Source: Falsiroseomonas sp051859025 (GTDB lineage: Bacteria; Pseudomonadota; Alphaproteobacteria; Acetobacterales; Acetobacteraceae). From it: DNA of 64,000 nt. How positions within the stretch are numbered: position 1 is the stretch's first letter; each line of letters starts with the position of its first letter. The position numbers were made by a program, and so were the translations under genes. This document shows positions 17,276 through 25,827 of the stretch, in pieces. The stretch is taken from positions 124,001-188,000 of the forward strand of contig NZ_JBHYGL010000023.1 in the NCBI RefSeq assembly GCF_051859025.1, in the 5' to 3' direction. The notes below the pieces were generated by a model. It did not search any database. It worked only from the letters and a program-made list of their open reading frames with translations, and was not told the origin of the DNA.

Positions 17276-17887
17276 GTGGAGGAAGGGCGCACCCCGCTTC
17301 TCAAGCCGGATTTCCGTTATGTCGAGGCCCCGCGCCTGGACGCCTTCCAGCGGGAGGATTGGCAGCTGCTCGGCCGGCAGCGCCGGGTCTTCGACGCCGA
17401 ATGCCAGGCGGCGCACGCGCTGCGCCTGCTGGAAGCGACCGCGGCCGATCCCGCCTTCGGCTACCAGGTGAACAACTACCGCCACAGCATCCAGGCCGCG
17501 ACGGCGGCGATGCAGGATGGGCGGGACGAGGAATACATCGTCGTCACGCTGTTCCATGATGTCGGTTTCACCGTCTGCCCCGGCAGCCATGGCGCCTTCG
17601 CCGCCGCCATGCTGTCCCCCTATGTCAGCGACGCCAGCCGCTGGATCCTGGAACGCCACCAGATATTCCAGTCCCACCACTGCCACGACCATCCGGATGA
17701 GGCGGTGGACCCCGATGGCCGCGAACGCTGGCGGGGGCATGAACACTTCGCCGCCACGGCGGAATTCGTGGAGCGCTACGACATCACCACCATCGCCGCC
17801 GGGCTGCCGGAAGCGCCGCTGGCGGTCTTCGCCCCTATGGTGCGGCGCTTGCTCGCCCGGCCGCCCCGCCTGATCGCCCCGGCGTGA
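17276..17887 (+). CDS. HD-domain protein related to PhnZ/TmpB-type enzymes
   Basis: 203 residues. HD-fold metal ligands: His70 (NNYRHSIQAA), His94-Asp95 (LFHDVGF), His in CPGSHGAF, His in LERHQIFQ, and a C-terminal Asp (ERYDITT). Spacing resembles the small HD proteins that include the diiron oxygenases PhnZ and TmpB, which cleave hydroxylated aminophosphonates after a 2-oxoglutarate oxygenase acts first. The Tyr and Glu typical of PhnZ before the first His are not clearly in register, so phosphohydrolase activity remains possible. The GTG at 17276 with GAGG ahead is preferred. The gene overlaps the permease by 4 bases. Confidence 0.78.
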   Translation: MEEGRTPLLKPDFRYVEAPRLDAFQREDWQLLGRQRRVFDAECQAAHALRLLEATAADPAFGYQVNNYRHSIQAATAAMQDGRDEEYIVVTLFHDVGFTVCPGSHGAFAAAMLSPYVSDASRWILERHQIFQSHHCHDHPDEAVDPDGRERWRGHEHFAATAEFVERYDITTIAAGLPEAPLAVFAPMVRRLLARPPRLIAPA

Positions 17888-18696
17888 GGCCGCCGCCCGC
17901 CGCGGCGCGGTGGCAGGCGCGGCGCCGCGCCCTGCTCGACGTCGCGCAATTTGCCGTCTTCGCGGCGGCGCTGGTCTGGCTGGTGGTCTCCGGCGCGGCG
18001 GGGATGGGCTACAACTGGCAGTGGCACCGCGTGCCGCGGCACCTGTTCCAGGTCTTCGAGGGCGAGTTCTTCGCAGGCCCCCTGCTGAAGGGCCTGGTAG
18101 TGACGCTGGAGATCAGCGCCATCGCGTTGGTGCTGACCATCATCATTGGCCTCGGCGCCGCGATCCTGCGGCTGTCGGGATCGGTCGCTGGGCGGTGGAT
18201 GGTGCTGGCCTATGTGGAGGCCATCCGGAACACGCCGCTGCTGGTGCAGCTCTATATCGTCTATTTCATCCTGGCGCCGATCCTGGGCCTGGACCGCTTC
18301 TGGGCGGGGGTGCTGGCACTGGCGATCTTCGAAGGCGCCTTCGCCGCCGAGATCTTCCGGGGTGGCATCCAGGCGGTGCGACTTGGCCAATGGGAAGCCG
18401 CCTGGACGCTGGGATTGTCCCGTGCCCAGGCCTACCGGTTGATCGTGTTGCCGCAGGCGCTGCGCGTCATCCTGCCGCCGCTCGCGGGGCTCGGCGTGTC
18501 GCTGATCAAGCATTCCGCCATCGTCAGCGTCATCGCCATCTTCGACCTGACGAATGAAGGCCGGAACGTCATCAGCGACACCTTCATGACCTTCGAGATC
18601 TGGCTGACCGTCGCGGCGCTCTATCTATGTGTCACGGTCACGCTATCGCTTGCCGTGCAGGGGCTGGAACGCCGGCTGCGCGGTGGTGCCGCCTGA
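17884..18696 (+). CDS. amino-acid-type ABC transporter permease
   Basis: 270 residues, HisM/GlnP family. Hydrophobic segments at about 20-40, 70-100 and 125-160, the EAIRNTPLLVQLYIVYF signature, and the ATPase-contact loop GQWEAAWTLGLSRAQAYRLI. The GTG start overlaps the HD gene's stop (GTGA). Followed by its presumed binding protein and a second permease, giving a heterodimeric channel without an ATPase gene. Confidence 0.92.
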   Translation: MRPPPAAARWQARRRALLDVAQFAVFAAALVWLVVSGAAGMGYNWQWHRVPRHLFQVFEGEFFAGPLLKGLVVTLEISAIALVLTIIIGLGAAILRLSGSVAGRWMVLAYVEAIRNTPLLVQLYIVYFILAPILGLDRFWAGVLALAIFEGAFAAEIFRGGIQAVRLGQWEAAWTLGLSRAQAYRLIVLPQALRVILPPLAGLGVSLIKHSAIVSVIAIFDLTNEGRNVISDTFMTFEIWLTVAALYLCVTVTLSLAVQGLERRLRGGAA

Positions 18697-18724
18697 ACGA
18701 ACCCGAAGAAGGAGAAAGAGAACC

Positions 18725-19570
18725 ATGGGCTGGATCACGAGACGCTTCCTGGCACCCGCCGCCGCCGCCGGCGCGGCCGTTTCCATCACCGGCGCCGCGC
18801 AGGCGCAGACGGCCGATGCGCGGGCGGCGCTGGCGGCGAGTTCCGTCATCGAGGAAATCAAGCGCCGCAATTCGCTGCGCGTCGGCATGTCCACCTTCGT
18901 GCCCTGGGCCTTCCGCAACCGCGCGGGCGAGTTGATCGGCTATGAGATCGATGTCGCGACTAGGCTGGCGCAGGATATGGGCGTGCGCGTGGAATTCGTG
19001 CCCACCGCCTGGGACGGCATCGTGCCCGCGCTGTTGGCGGGACGCTTCGACATGATCATCGGCGGCATGACGGTGACGGCGGCGCGCAACCTCTCCGCCA
19101 ACTTCACCAATTCCTACTCCGCCTCCGGCGTCGATCTCGCGGCCAGCCGGCGCCTGGCGGAGGGGATGACGACGATGGAGGCCTGGAACCGGCCCAACGT
19201 CACCATCAGCGGCCGTCGCGGCACCTCCGCCCTCGCCGCCGCGCAGCGCCTGTTCCCGCGCGCGACCTTCCGGCAGTTCGATGATGATGCGCAATCGGTG
19301 CTGGAAGTGGTGAATGGCCGCGCGCATGGCATGGTGGGGTCGATGCCGCGGCCGCGCTTCGCGGTGCTGGAGAATGAGGCGGCGCTGTTTAGCCCCTTCC
19401 CCCAGCCTCTCGCGCGCCAGATCGACAGCATGGCGCTGCGCAAGGGCGACCCGGATGCGCTGAACTTCCTCAACAACTGGATCGCGTCGCGGCAGCTGGA
19501 TGGCTTCCTGGAGGAACGCCAGGCTTACTGGTTCCAGAACCGCGAATGGCGGGATCAGGTTCCGGGCTGA
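18725..19570 (+). CDS. family 3 extracellular solute-binding protein
   Basis: 281 residues: a signal peptide ending about AAQA-QTA, then an SBP family 3 domain (RRNSLRVGMSTFVPWAFRN, GYEIDVATRLAQDMGVRVEF, AWDGIVPALLAGRFDMIIGG). AAGGAG lies before the ATG. It sits between two permeases (28 bp after the first; its stop overlaps the ATG of the second), so it is the receptor of this transporter. The ligand-binding pocket cannot be assigned; the operon's oxidases suggest an amino acid derivative. Confidence 0.92.
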   Translation: MGWITRRFLAPAAAAGAAVSITGAAQAQTADARAALAASSVIEEIKRRNSLRVGMSTFVPWAFRNRAGELIGYEIDVATRLAQDMGVRVEFVPTAWDGIVPALLAGRFDMIIGGMTVTAARNLSANFTNSYSASGVDLAASRRLAEGMTTMEAWNRPNVTISGRRGTSALAAAQRLFPRATFRQFDDDAQSVLEVVNGRAHGMVGSMPRPRFAVLENEAALFSPFPQPLARQIDSMALRKGDPDALNFLNNWIASRQLDGFLEERQAYWFQNREWRDQVPG

Positions 19571-20472
19571 TGCAGCGACCCGGTGGACCTTATGCGCGGG
19601 GCAACCCGCGCTTCGGCCTGCTGGACGCGGCTCTGCTGGCTGTCGTGGCCGGTGCGCTGGGCTGGCTGGCCTGGCGTGCCGGTACGGCGCTGGATTATCG
19701 CTGGAACTTCTGGCCTGTGCTGGGCTTCGTCGCGCGGCAGGATGCGTCAGGCGCCTGGGTCGCGAACCTGCTGCTGCAGGGCGTGATGACGACGATCCGC
19801 GTGTCCTTCTGGGCGGCGATCGTGGCGGCGGTGGTGGGAACGCTGATGGGTATCGCGCGCTGCGCGACCGCCCTGCTGCCGCGCCTCATCGCCGGTGCCT
19901 ATGTGGAGACCATCCGTAACATTCCTCCGCTGGTCTTCATCTTCGTCTTCTACTTCTTCGTCACCGCGCAGATCGTGCCGGCACTGGGCATCGAGGACTG
20001 GATCAGGCGGCAGGACGACGACACGCTGCGCGTCATCGGCTGGCTCTTCGGCCCGCCGCAGCAGGCCGCGGGGGTCATCGCCGCCATCCTCTGCCTTGGC
20101 CTGTTCGAGGGCGCCTATGTCGCGGAGATCGTGCGCGGTGGCATCCAGTCCCTGCCGCGGGGGCAGTGGGAGGCCGGGCAGGCTCTGGGCCTGTCTCGCC
20201 TCAAGCTGTTCCGCCTGGTGATCCTGCCGCAGGCCGTGGCGCGGGTGGTGCCGCCGCTGGCGGGGCAGGGGATCAGCCTGGTGAAGGACAGTTCCATCAT
20301 CTCCCTCGTCTCCATACAGGATCTGTCTTTCCTGGGGGCCGAGGTCGCCGCCACCACCAATCGGGTCTTCGAGACCTGGCTGCTGGTGGCACTGTTCTAC
20401 TTCATCATCTGCGCCGTGCTCTCCGCCGCCGCCGCGCGGCTGGAACGGCGATTCGCCCAGAGGACATCATGA
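19570..20472 (+). CDS. amino-acid-type ABC transporter permease
   Basis: 300 residues, longer than the family average because of an insert of about 40 residues (GIEDWIRRQDDDTLRVIGW) between membrane segments. It has YVETIRNIPPLVFIFVFYFF and the EAA-like loop GQWEAGQALGLSRLKLFRLV. The ATG overlaps the upstream TGA by one base (TGATG). Partner of the permease at 17884. Its stop overlaps the start of the AhpD-like gene (ATGA). Confidence 0.92.
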   Translation: MQRPGGPYARGNPRFGLLDAALLAVVAGALGWLAWRAGTALDYRWNFWPVLGFVARQDASGAWVANLLLQGVMTTIRVSFWAAIVAAVVGTLMGIARCATALLPRLIAGAYVETIRNIPPLVFIFVFYFFVTAQIVPALGIEDWIRRQDDDTLRVIGWLFGPPQQAAGVIAAILCLGLFEGAYVAEIVRGGIQSLPRGQWEAGQALGLSRLKLFRLVILPQAVARVVPPLAGQGISLVKDSSIISLVSIQDLSFLGAEVAATTNRVFETWLLVALFYFIICAVLSAAAARLERRFAQRTS

Positions 20473-21092
20473 ACGACGACGAGAACCCCGCCTGGATCCG
20501 CCTGGTGCCCTACGATGAGAGCGAGGGCTACCTGCGGACGCTGTATGACCGCGTGAAGGGCCCGGGCGGAAAGATCGACAACGTGATGCGCGCGCACAGC
20601 CTGCGGCCGCACACGATGGAAGGGCACAGCGCACTCTACAAATCCGTGCTGCACCATACCGGCAATTCCATGCCCGTCTGGTTCCTGGAATGCTTGGCCG
20701 TTTATACGAGCCTGTCGAACCGCTGCGACTATTCGGTGGCGCACCACTTCGCCGGACTGTCACGCCTGCTGGCGGATGAAGTCCGCGCCGGCGCCATCTA
20801 CAAGGCCTTCGCCGCCGCGCAGCCGGAACGCGTCTTCCAGGACAAGGAACTCGCGCTGCTGCGCTATGTCCGGAAACTCACGCTCGACCCGCAGAACATG
20901 GTGGAGGCCGATATCGCGGCGCTGCGGGAGGCCGGGGCGAATGACGGCGAGATCCTGGAGGCCAACCAAGTATGCGCCTATTTCAACTACTCCAACCGCC
21001 TGCTCAACGGCTTGGGCGTGACGACCAAGGGGGATATCCTCGGCACGTCGCCGCCCAACACCGATTCGCTGGATGACTGGGAACACCAGTGA
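20469..21092 (+). CDS. AhpD/carboxymuconolactone-decarboxylase-like protein
   Basis: 207 residues with the all-helical AhpD fold: ECLAVYTSLSNRCDYSVAHH corresponds to the Glu-x11-Cys-x2-Cys-x3-His signature of alkylhydroperoxidase D. Cys86 and His93 are kept, but the second cysteine is Ser89, so the classical disulfide peroxidase cycle should not work. Related peroxidase-related or decarboxylase proteins act on varied substrates. Translationally coupled to the transporter upstream and the alpha/beta hydrolase downstream. Confidence 0.8.
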   Translation: MNDDENPAWIRLVPYDESEGYLRTLYDRVKGPGGKIDNVMRAHSLRPHTMEGHSALYKSVLHHTGNSMPVWFLECLAVYTSLSNRCDYSVAHHFAGLSRLLADEVRAGAIYKAFAAAQPERVFQDKELALLRYVRKLTLDPQNMVEADIAALREAGANDGEILEANQVCAYFNYSNRLLNGLGVTTKGDILGTSPPNTDSLDDWEHQ

Positions 21093-21901
21093 TGCAGTTC
21101 GCCGCGACGCAGCACGCCAGGGCCAGCGATGGGCTGGCGCTGGCCTATGGCATCGCTCCTGCCCGAAAAGCCGGGGCGCCGCGCATCGCGCTGCTGCATT
21201 CGCTGGCGCTGGACCGGAGCTTCTGGAACGGCGTCGTCACGGCCATCGACGGCCAGGCCGAACTGCTGGCGATGGATTGCCGCGGCCACGGCGCCTCCGG
21301 CCAGGATGCCGGGCCGGTGCCGGTGCGACGCATGGCGGACGATTTGGCGGCGGTGCTGGACCATGCGGGCTGGGATCGCGCGCTGGTCTGCGGCTGCTCG
21401 ATGGGCGGCACCATCGCGCTGGCCTTCGCCGCTTCGCATCCCGAGCGCTGCACCACCCTGGTCGCGATCGACACCACCGCCTGGTACGGGCCGGAGGCGC
21501 CGAAGGCGTGGGAGGATCGCGCCGTGAAGGCTGAGGCCGGTGGCATGGCGGCGCTGCTGCCCTTCCAGCACGCGCGTTGGCTGAGCCCCGGCTTCCGGGA
21601 ATCGCACCCGCAGGTCGAGGCCGCTGCCGATGCGGTGTTCCTGGCGAATGATGTCGCCTCCTACGGCGCGGCCTGCCGGATGCTGGGCACCACGGATCTG
21701 CGGCAGACCATCACCGCCATCTGCATGCCGACGCTTGTGATGGTCGGGACCGATGACGGCGCGACGCCGCCCGCGATGGCGGAGGAGATCGCGCGGCGTA
21801 TTCCCGGCGCGGTCCTACAGCCGCTGGAGGGCGCGCGGCACCTGACGCCGCTGGAACGCCCGGCGGAGATCGCTGCCGCGCTGCTGCGCCTCGTGGGGTA
21901 G
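21092..21901 (+). CDS. alpha/beta hydrolase, enol-lactonase-like
   Basis: About 269 residues. Catalytic triad: nucleophile Ser in GCSMGGT, acid Asp in VGTDDGATPP, and His in GARHLTPLE. HSLALDRSFWNG and DCRGHGASG give the oxyanion region. Overall order resembles 3-oxoadipate enol-lactonases (PcaD), which are often next to carboxymuconolactone-decarboxylase-like genes as here. The ATG overlaps the upstream stop (TGATG); a GTG three bases earlier is possible. Last gene of the rightward run; ends 5 bp from a convergent Bug receptor gene. Confidence 0.85.
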   Translation: MQFAATQHARASDGLALAYGIAPARKAGAPRIALLHSLALDRSFWNGVVTAIDGQAELLAMDCRGHGASGQDAGPVPVRRMADDLAAVLDHAGWDRALVCGCSMGGTIALAFAASHPERCTTLVAIDTTAWYGPEAPKAWEDRAVKAEAGGMAALLPFQHARWLSPGFRESHPQVEAAADAVFLANDVASYGAACRMLGTTDLRQTITAICMPTLVMVGTDDGATPPAMAEEIARRIPGAVLQPLEGARHLTPLERPAEIAAALLRLVG

Positions 21902-21906
21902 CGGCG

Positions 21907-22869
21907 CTATTCCGCGGTGATCCGGGCGCGTGCCGCCACGTCCCGCCATTGCGGGACCTCCACCCGCATGCGCTCCGCCAGCCTGGCGGGGCCGTCCAGC
22001 AGCAGCTTGGCGCCGCTTTCCTCCATGCGGGTCGCAAGGATATTGCCGCGCGCGAGTGGCGCCATCTCCGCCGCCAGGCGCTGCACCACCGCGGGCGGCG
22101 TGCCGCGCGGGCCGAACATGGCGTACCAGATGAAGAGGTCGAAGCCCGGTGCCACCTCCGACAGGCTCGGCACATTGGGCAGCGCGGCGCTACGCTCCCC
22201 GCTTGTGATGCCGATGCCGCGCAGCCGCCCGTCCCGCAGATGCGGCAGCGCATCGATTGTGCCGGCCACGACCAGGTCGGTGTCGCCGGACAGCAGCGCG
22301 GTGGTGGCCTGCGCGGCGCCGCGATAGGGGACGTGCAGCAATTCGATCCCCGCCCGCGTTGCGAAAAGCGCGCCACCCATATGCGTGGTCGATCCGACAC
22401 CGGAGGTGCCATAGGTGATCCCGTCCGGCCGCGCCTTCGCGCGCGCCACCAAGTCCGCGAGGTCGCGGATCGGGTGGTCCGGCCTGGTCATGATGACCAT
22501 GGGCGCGTCACTGATGACGGTGATCGGCACCAGGTCGTTGATCGGGTCATAGCCGGGATTGCGCATCAGCGCCGGCGCGATGGCGACGCCGGAGGTGGAG
22601 ACGAGCAGCGTATGGGGATCATTGGCCGCCACCACCTCTCGCGCGCCGATCGATCCGCCGGCGCCGGGCCGCGTTTCCACCAGCACGGTCTGGCCGAGGG
22701 CGCGACCGAGATGGTCCGCGAGGAAGCGCGCTGGCACCTCCACCGGGCCGCCGGCAGCGAAAGGGACGATGAAGCGGATGGTGCGGCTGGGCCAGGGGAT
22801 CTGCGCCAGGGCAGGCAGGGCCAGGGTCGTGGCGCTGATGGCCATCACGGCACGGCGGGTCATTCGCAT
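21907..22869 (-). CDS. Bug/TctC-family periplasmic solute receptor
   Basis: About 320 residues: signal peptide (RAVMAISATTLALPALA), IRFIVPFAAGGPVEVPAR, ETRPGAGGSIGA, YDPINDLVPIT and HVPYRGAAQATTALLSG are the usual family blocks. PDGYTL is replaced by NDPHTLLVS. The ATG at 22869 has GGGAGG upstream; the open frame extends to 22926 without a site. Divergent from the nitronate monooxygenase operon with a perfect inverted repeat between, so it probably imports or senses that operon's substrate. No TctAB. Confidence 0.9.
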   Translation of the reverse strand: MRMTRRAVMAISATTLALPALAQIPWPSRTIRFIVPFAAGGPVEVPARFLADHLGRALGQTVLVETRPGAGGSIGAREVVAANDPHTLLVSTSGVAIAPALMRNPGYDPINDLVPITVISDAPMVIMTRPDHPIRDLADLVARAKARPDGITYGTSGVGSTTHMGGALFATRAGIELLHVPYRGAAQATTALLSGDTDLVVAGTIDALPHLRDGRLRGIGITSGERSAALPNVPSLSEVAPGFDLFIWYAMFGPRGTPPAVVQRLAAEMAPLARGNILATRMEESGAKLLLDGPARLAERMRVEVPQWRDVAARARITAE

Positions 22870-22888
22870 GATTGGCGTTCCTCCCTGG

Positions 22889-22907
22889 TGGTTGACATCA
22901 TCAACCA
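22889..22907. promoter_or_regulatory. perfect inverted repeat, probable operator
   Basis: TGGTTGACATCATCAACCA: 7-bp arms TGGTTGA/TCAACCA around CATCA. It lies in the 74-bp divergent region between the Bug receptor and the nitronate monooxygenase operon, 20 bp upstream of the receptor start codon. The form (TTGA...TCAA core) fits sites of MarR- or GntR-type dimers. Its regulator is not encoded alongside. Confidence 0.65.
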
Positions 22908-22943
22908 ATATCGCCGAAACCGGCAAGAGCTTACCGAGGGCCG

Positions 22944-23912
22944 ATGATGGACAGCATGGGATTCCGGTCGCGCCTGCCGCGGCTGCTCGGCATCCGCCAC
23001 CCGATCATCCAGGGCGGCATGAGCTGGGCGTCATCGAGCCCGGCCCTGGCGCTGGCGGTCAGCCGGGCGGGCGGGCTCGGCGTGATCGCGGCGGGGCCGA
23101 TGCGGCCGGACGATCTGGTGGCGGCCATCCGTAGCGTGCGGGCGGGGACGGATGCGCCATTCGCGGTGAATGTGCCACTCTACAACAAGCGATCGGCTGA
23201 GTTCCTGGACATCGCGGCGGCGGAGCGCGTGCCGGTGATGATCGGCAGCCAGGGCGGGCCGCGGGGGCATGTGGAGCGCTTCCAGCGCCTTGGCGCCAGA
23301 TGGCTGCATGTGGTGGCGGCACCCGAGCACGCGGTGAAGGCGGAGGCCGCCGGGGTGGATGCGCTGATCGTCGTCGGCGGGGAGGCTGGGGGCCATCCGC
23401 CGCCGAATGAGGTCTCGACGCTGGTGCTGGTGCGCGCGGTTGTGAAGGCGGTGACCATCCCCGTCATCGCCGCCGGCGGCATCGCCGATGGCGCGGGTAT
23501 CTGCGCCGCCTTCGCGCTGGGGGCGGAAGGCGCTCAGCTCGGCACTCGGTTCCTGATGACGCGGGAGGCAACGGTGCATGAAGCCTACAAGGATGCGGTT
23601 CTGAAGGCGGGCATCGCGGACACGGCGCTGGTCGGCCGGCAGGGGCTGCCGATCCGGCAGTTGCGGAACGCCTTCTCCGCGGAGATGGAGGCGTCGGAGC
23701 GCGCGGGCGCGACGAAGGAAACGCTCGACGCGCTGTTCAAGGCGCGCAGCCTGAAGGATGCGGCGCTTGACGGCGATATCACCCATGGCAAGACCGAAGC
23801 CGGCCAGTCCGCGGGGCTGATTGACGATATCCCAGGCGCGGAGGAGCTGGTGGCGCGGCTGGTGAGGGAGGCCGAGGCGATGCGCCTCCGCCTGGCGGGA
23901 GACGCCGCATGA
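22944..23912 (+). CDS. nitronate monooxygenase family flavoprotein
   Basis: 322 residues, FMN-dependent TIM barrel of the 2-nitropropane dioxygenase/NMO family. Motifs: HPIIQGGMSWASS near the N-terminus, GGEAGGHPPP (phosphate/FMN region) and PVIAAGGIADGAGICAAFALGAEGAQLGTRF. Known members oxidise alkyl nitronates; close homologues also occur in CoA-dependent catabolic operons without a nitronate substrate. ATG-ATG start after GAGGG. First gene of four with 4-base overlaps throughout. Confidence 0.9.
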   Translation: MMDSMGFRSRLPRLLGIRHPIIQGGMSWASSSPALALAVSRAGGLGVIAAGPMRPDDLVAAIRSVRAGTDAPFAVNVPLYNKRSAEFLDIAAAERVPVMIGSQGGPRGHVERFQRLGARWLHVVAAPEHAVKAEAAGVDALIVVGGEAGGHPPPNEVSTLVLVRAVVKAVTIPVIAAGGIADGAGICAAFALGAEGAQLGTRFLMTREATVHEAYKDAVLKAGIADTALVGRQGLPIRQLRNAFSAEMEASERAGATKETLDALFKARSLKDAALDGDITHGKTEAGQSAGLIDDIPGAEELVARLVREAEAMRLRLAGDAA

Positions 23913-25090
23913 AGCCGCTGGAGGGGGTGCGCATCCTCGACCTGTCCCGCGTCCTCGCCTGCCCCTTCGCCACCATGCTGCTGGCGGAAATGGGCGCCGA
24001 GGTCATCAAGGTGGAACAGCCTGGCGCCGGCGACGAGACGCGGAGCTTCGAGCCTTTCTTCGATTTCGGCGTCAGCGGCTACTACCTCGCCTGCAACCGC
24101 GCCAAGCGCAGCATCACGGTCGACATGCGCAAGGAAGGCGGGCGCCAGGTGATCCGGGACCTGGCGGCGCGGGCGGATGTGCTGGTGGAGAATTTCCCGA
24201 CGGGCGCGCTGAAGCGGCGGGGGCTCGACTACGCATCGCTGAAGTCAGTCAATCCGCGGCTGGTCTACCTGTCCTGCACGGGCTTCGGCCAGACCGGCCC
24301 CTATGCGAAGCGCAAGGGCTACGACACGGTCTTCCAGGCCATGGGCGGGCTGATGGGCCTGACGGGCGAGCGTGGTGGCGGCCCCGTGAAGCCGGGCCTT
24401 CCCGTCGCCGACCTCACCTCCGGCCTGTGGGTCGCGATCGGGCTGCTGGCGGCGTTGCGCGGGCGGGATGCGACGGGGCAGGGGGCGCATGTCGATTTCT
24501 CGATGCTGGACGGGCAGGTGGCGCTGCTGACCATTGCCGCCGCGCGACTATTCGCGCTGGGGGAGGTCCCGCCGCGTCTCGGCACGGAACACCCGGGCCG
24601 CGTGCCGACCGCGAGCTTCCGCTGCCGTGACGGCCGCTTCCTGCACATCACCGCGAGTGACCAGCATTGGGCGCCGTTGTGCAACGCGCTCGATCTGCGC
24701 GACCTTCTGGCCGATCCCGCGCTCGCGACGAATGCGGGGAGGCTCGCGCAGCGCGATCGCGTGATGGCGGCGATGACCGCGGCGATGGAGGCGATGACCC
24801 GGGCGGAGGCGGTGACCGCGCTCGATGCGGTGGATGTCCCGAACGGGCCCGTGCTGGCACTGGATGAGGTCGTTGCCGACCCGCATGTACAGGCGCGCGG
24901 CTGCATCGCAATGGTGCCGCATGGTGAGGCGACCCACCCGGCGCTGCGCCTGCCCTTCCGCTTCGATGGCTTCGATGACCCCGTGCCCGCCCCCGCGCCG
25001 GTGCTCGGCGCGGATACCGACGGCGTGCTGACCGAACTCGGCTACGACACCGCGCGCATCGCCGCGCTGCGCGAGGAATCCGCGATATGA
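23909..25090 (+). CDS. class III CoA-transferase (CaiB/BaiF)
   Basis: 393 residues. N-terminal LEGVRILDLSRVLACPFATM and GAEVIKVEQPGAGDETR bind CoA; Asp168 in LPVADLTSG aligns with the catalytic aspartate that forms the acyl anhydride. Moves CoA between carboxylic acids without ATP. With the ligase at the end of the same operon it gives two routes to the CoA thioester. ATGA overlaps at both ends show tight coupling. Confidence 0.92.
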   Translation: MKPLEGVRILDLSRVLACPFATMLLAEMGAEVIKVEQPGAGDETRSFEPFFDFGVSGYYLACNRAKRSITVDMRKEGGRQVIRDLAARADVLVENFPTGALKRRGLDYASLKSVNPRLVYLSCTGFGQTGPYAKRKGYDTVFQAMGGLMGLTGERGGGPVKPGLPVADLTSGLWVAIGLLAALRGRDATGQGAHVDFSMLDGQVALLTIAAARLFALGEVPPRLGTEHPGRVPTASFRCRDGRFLHITASDQHWAPLCNALDLRDLLADPALATNAGRLAQRDRVMAAMTAAMEAMTRAEAVTALDAVDVPNGPVLALDEVVADPHVQARGCIAMVPHGEATHPALRLPFRFDGFDDPVPAPAPVLGADTDGVLTELGYDTARIAALREESAI

Positions 25091-25827
25091 CCGATGATGT
25101 CCTGATCTACGCCAATGCCGATGGCCTGGTGACGCTGACGCTGAACCGCCCGGCCGCGCGCAACGCGCTCAATACCGCGCTGGCCGAAGCGCTCGCGTCT
25201 GCCTGCCGGCGCGCGGTGGCGGAGGCGGCACGGATGGTGGTGATCCGCGCCAATGGCGTCGTCTTCTGCGCCGGTGCGGACCTGAAGGAACGGCAGGGGA
25301 TGAGCGATGACGCGGTGCGGGCGCGTCGGGTGAAGGGCTTTCTCGCTTATGAGTTGATCGAGAAACTCCCCATGCCCTCCGTAGCTGTCGTCGAGGCCCC
25401 CGCCATCGGTTCGGGCGTGGAGATCGCCGGCGCCTGCGACTTCATCATCGCGACACCCAAGGCCAGCTTCCGGACGCCGGAGGCGCTTTGGGGCACGGTG
25501 GGGGCGACGCAGCGGCTGCCGCGCATCCTCGGCAAGCGGCTGGCGAAGGACATGATGTTCACGGGCCGGACGCTGACGGCGGAGGAAGCGCTGGCGGCTG
25601 GCTTCGTGACGCGTCTCTTGCAGCAGGAGGCGCTTGAGGCGGCACTGGCGGAGGTCACGGCGACGATCCTGAAGGCGCCCGTCACTGGCCTCGCCCTGGC
25701 CAAGCGCAGCATTGATGAGGGGCTGGAACGCGACCCACGTGGCGCGTTAGCGACGGAATTGCTGGCGATCGAGGAAAGCCTAGCGGCCGCGGAGTGGCGC
25801 AAGACCATGTCGGGCTTCGGATCATGA
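25087..25827 (+). CDS. enoyl-CoA hydratase/isomerase family protein
   Basis: 246-residue crotonase-family enzyme. FCAGADLKERQG forms the oxyanion hole, GSGVEIAGACDF keeps the first catalytic Glu, and RTPEALWGTVGATQRLPR keeps the second, so hydratase activity is plausible. Overlaps the CoA-transferase and the ligase by 4 bases each. It should act on the CoA ester produced in this operon; no dehydrogenase is present in the same unit. Confidence 0.9.
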   Translation: MTDDVLIYANADGLVTLTLNRPAARNALNTALAEALASACRRAVAEAARMVVIRANGVVFCAGADLKERQGMSDDAVRARRVKGFLAYELIEKLPMPSVAVVEAPAIGSGVEIAGACDFIIATPKASFRTPEALWGTVGATQRLPRILGKRLAKDMMFTGRTLTAEEALAAGFVTRLLQQEALEAALAEVTATILKAPVTGLALAKRSIDEGLERDPRGALATELLAIEESLAAAEWRKTMSGFGS

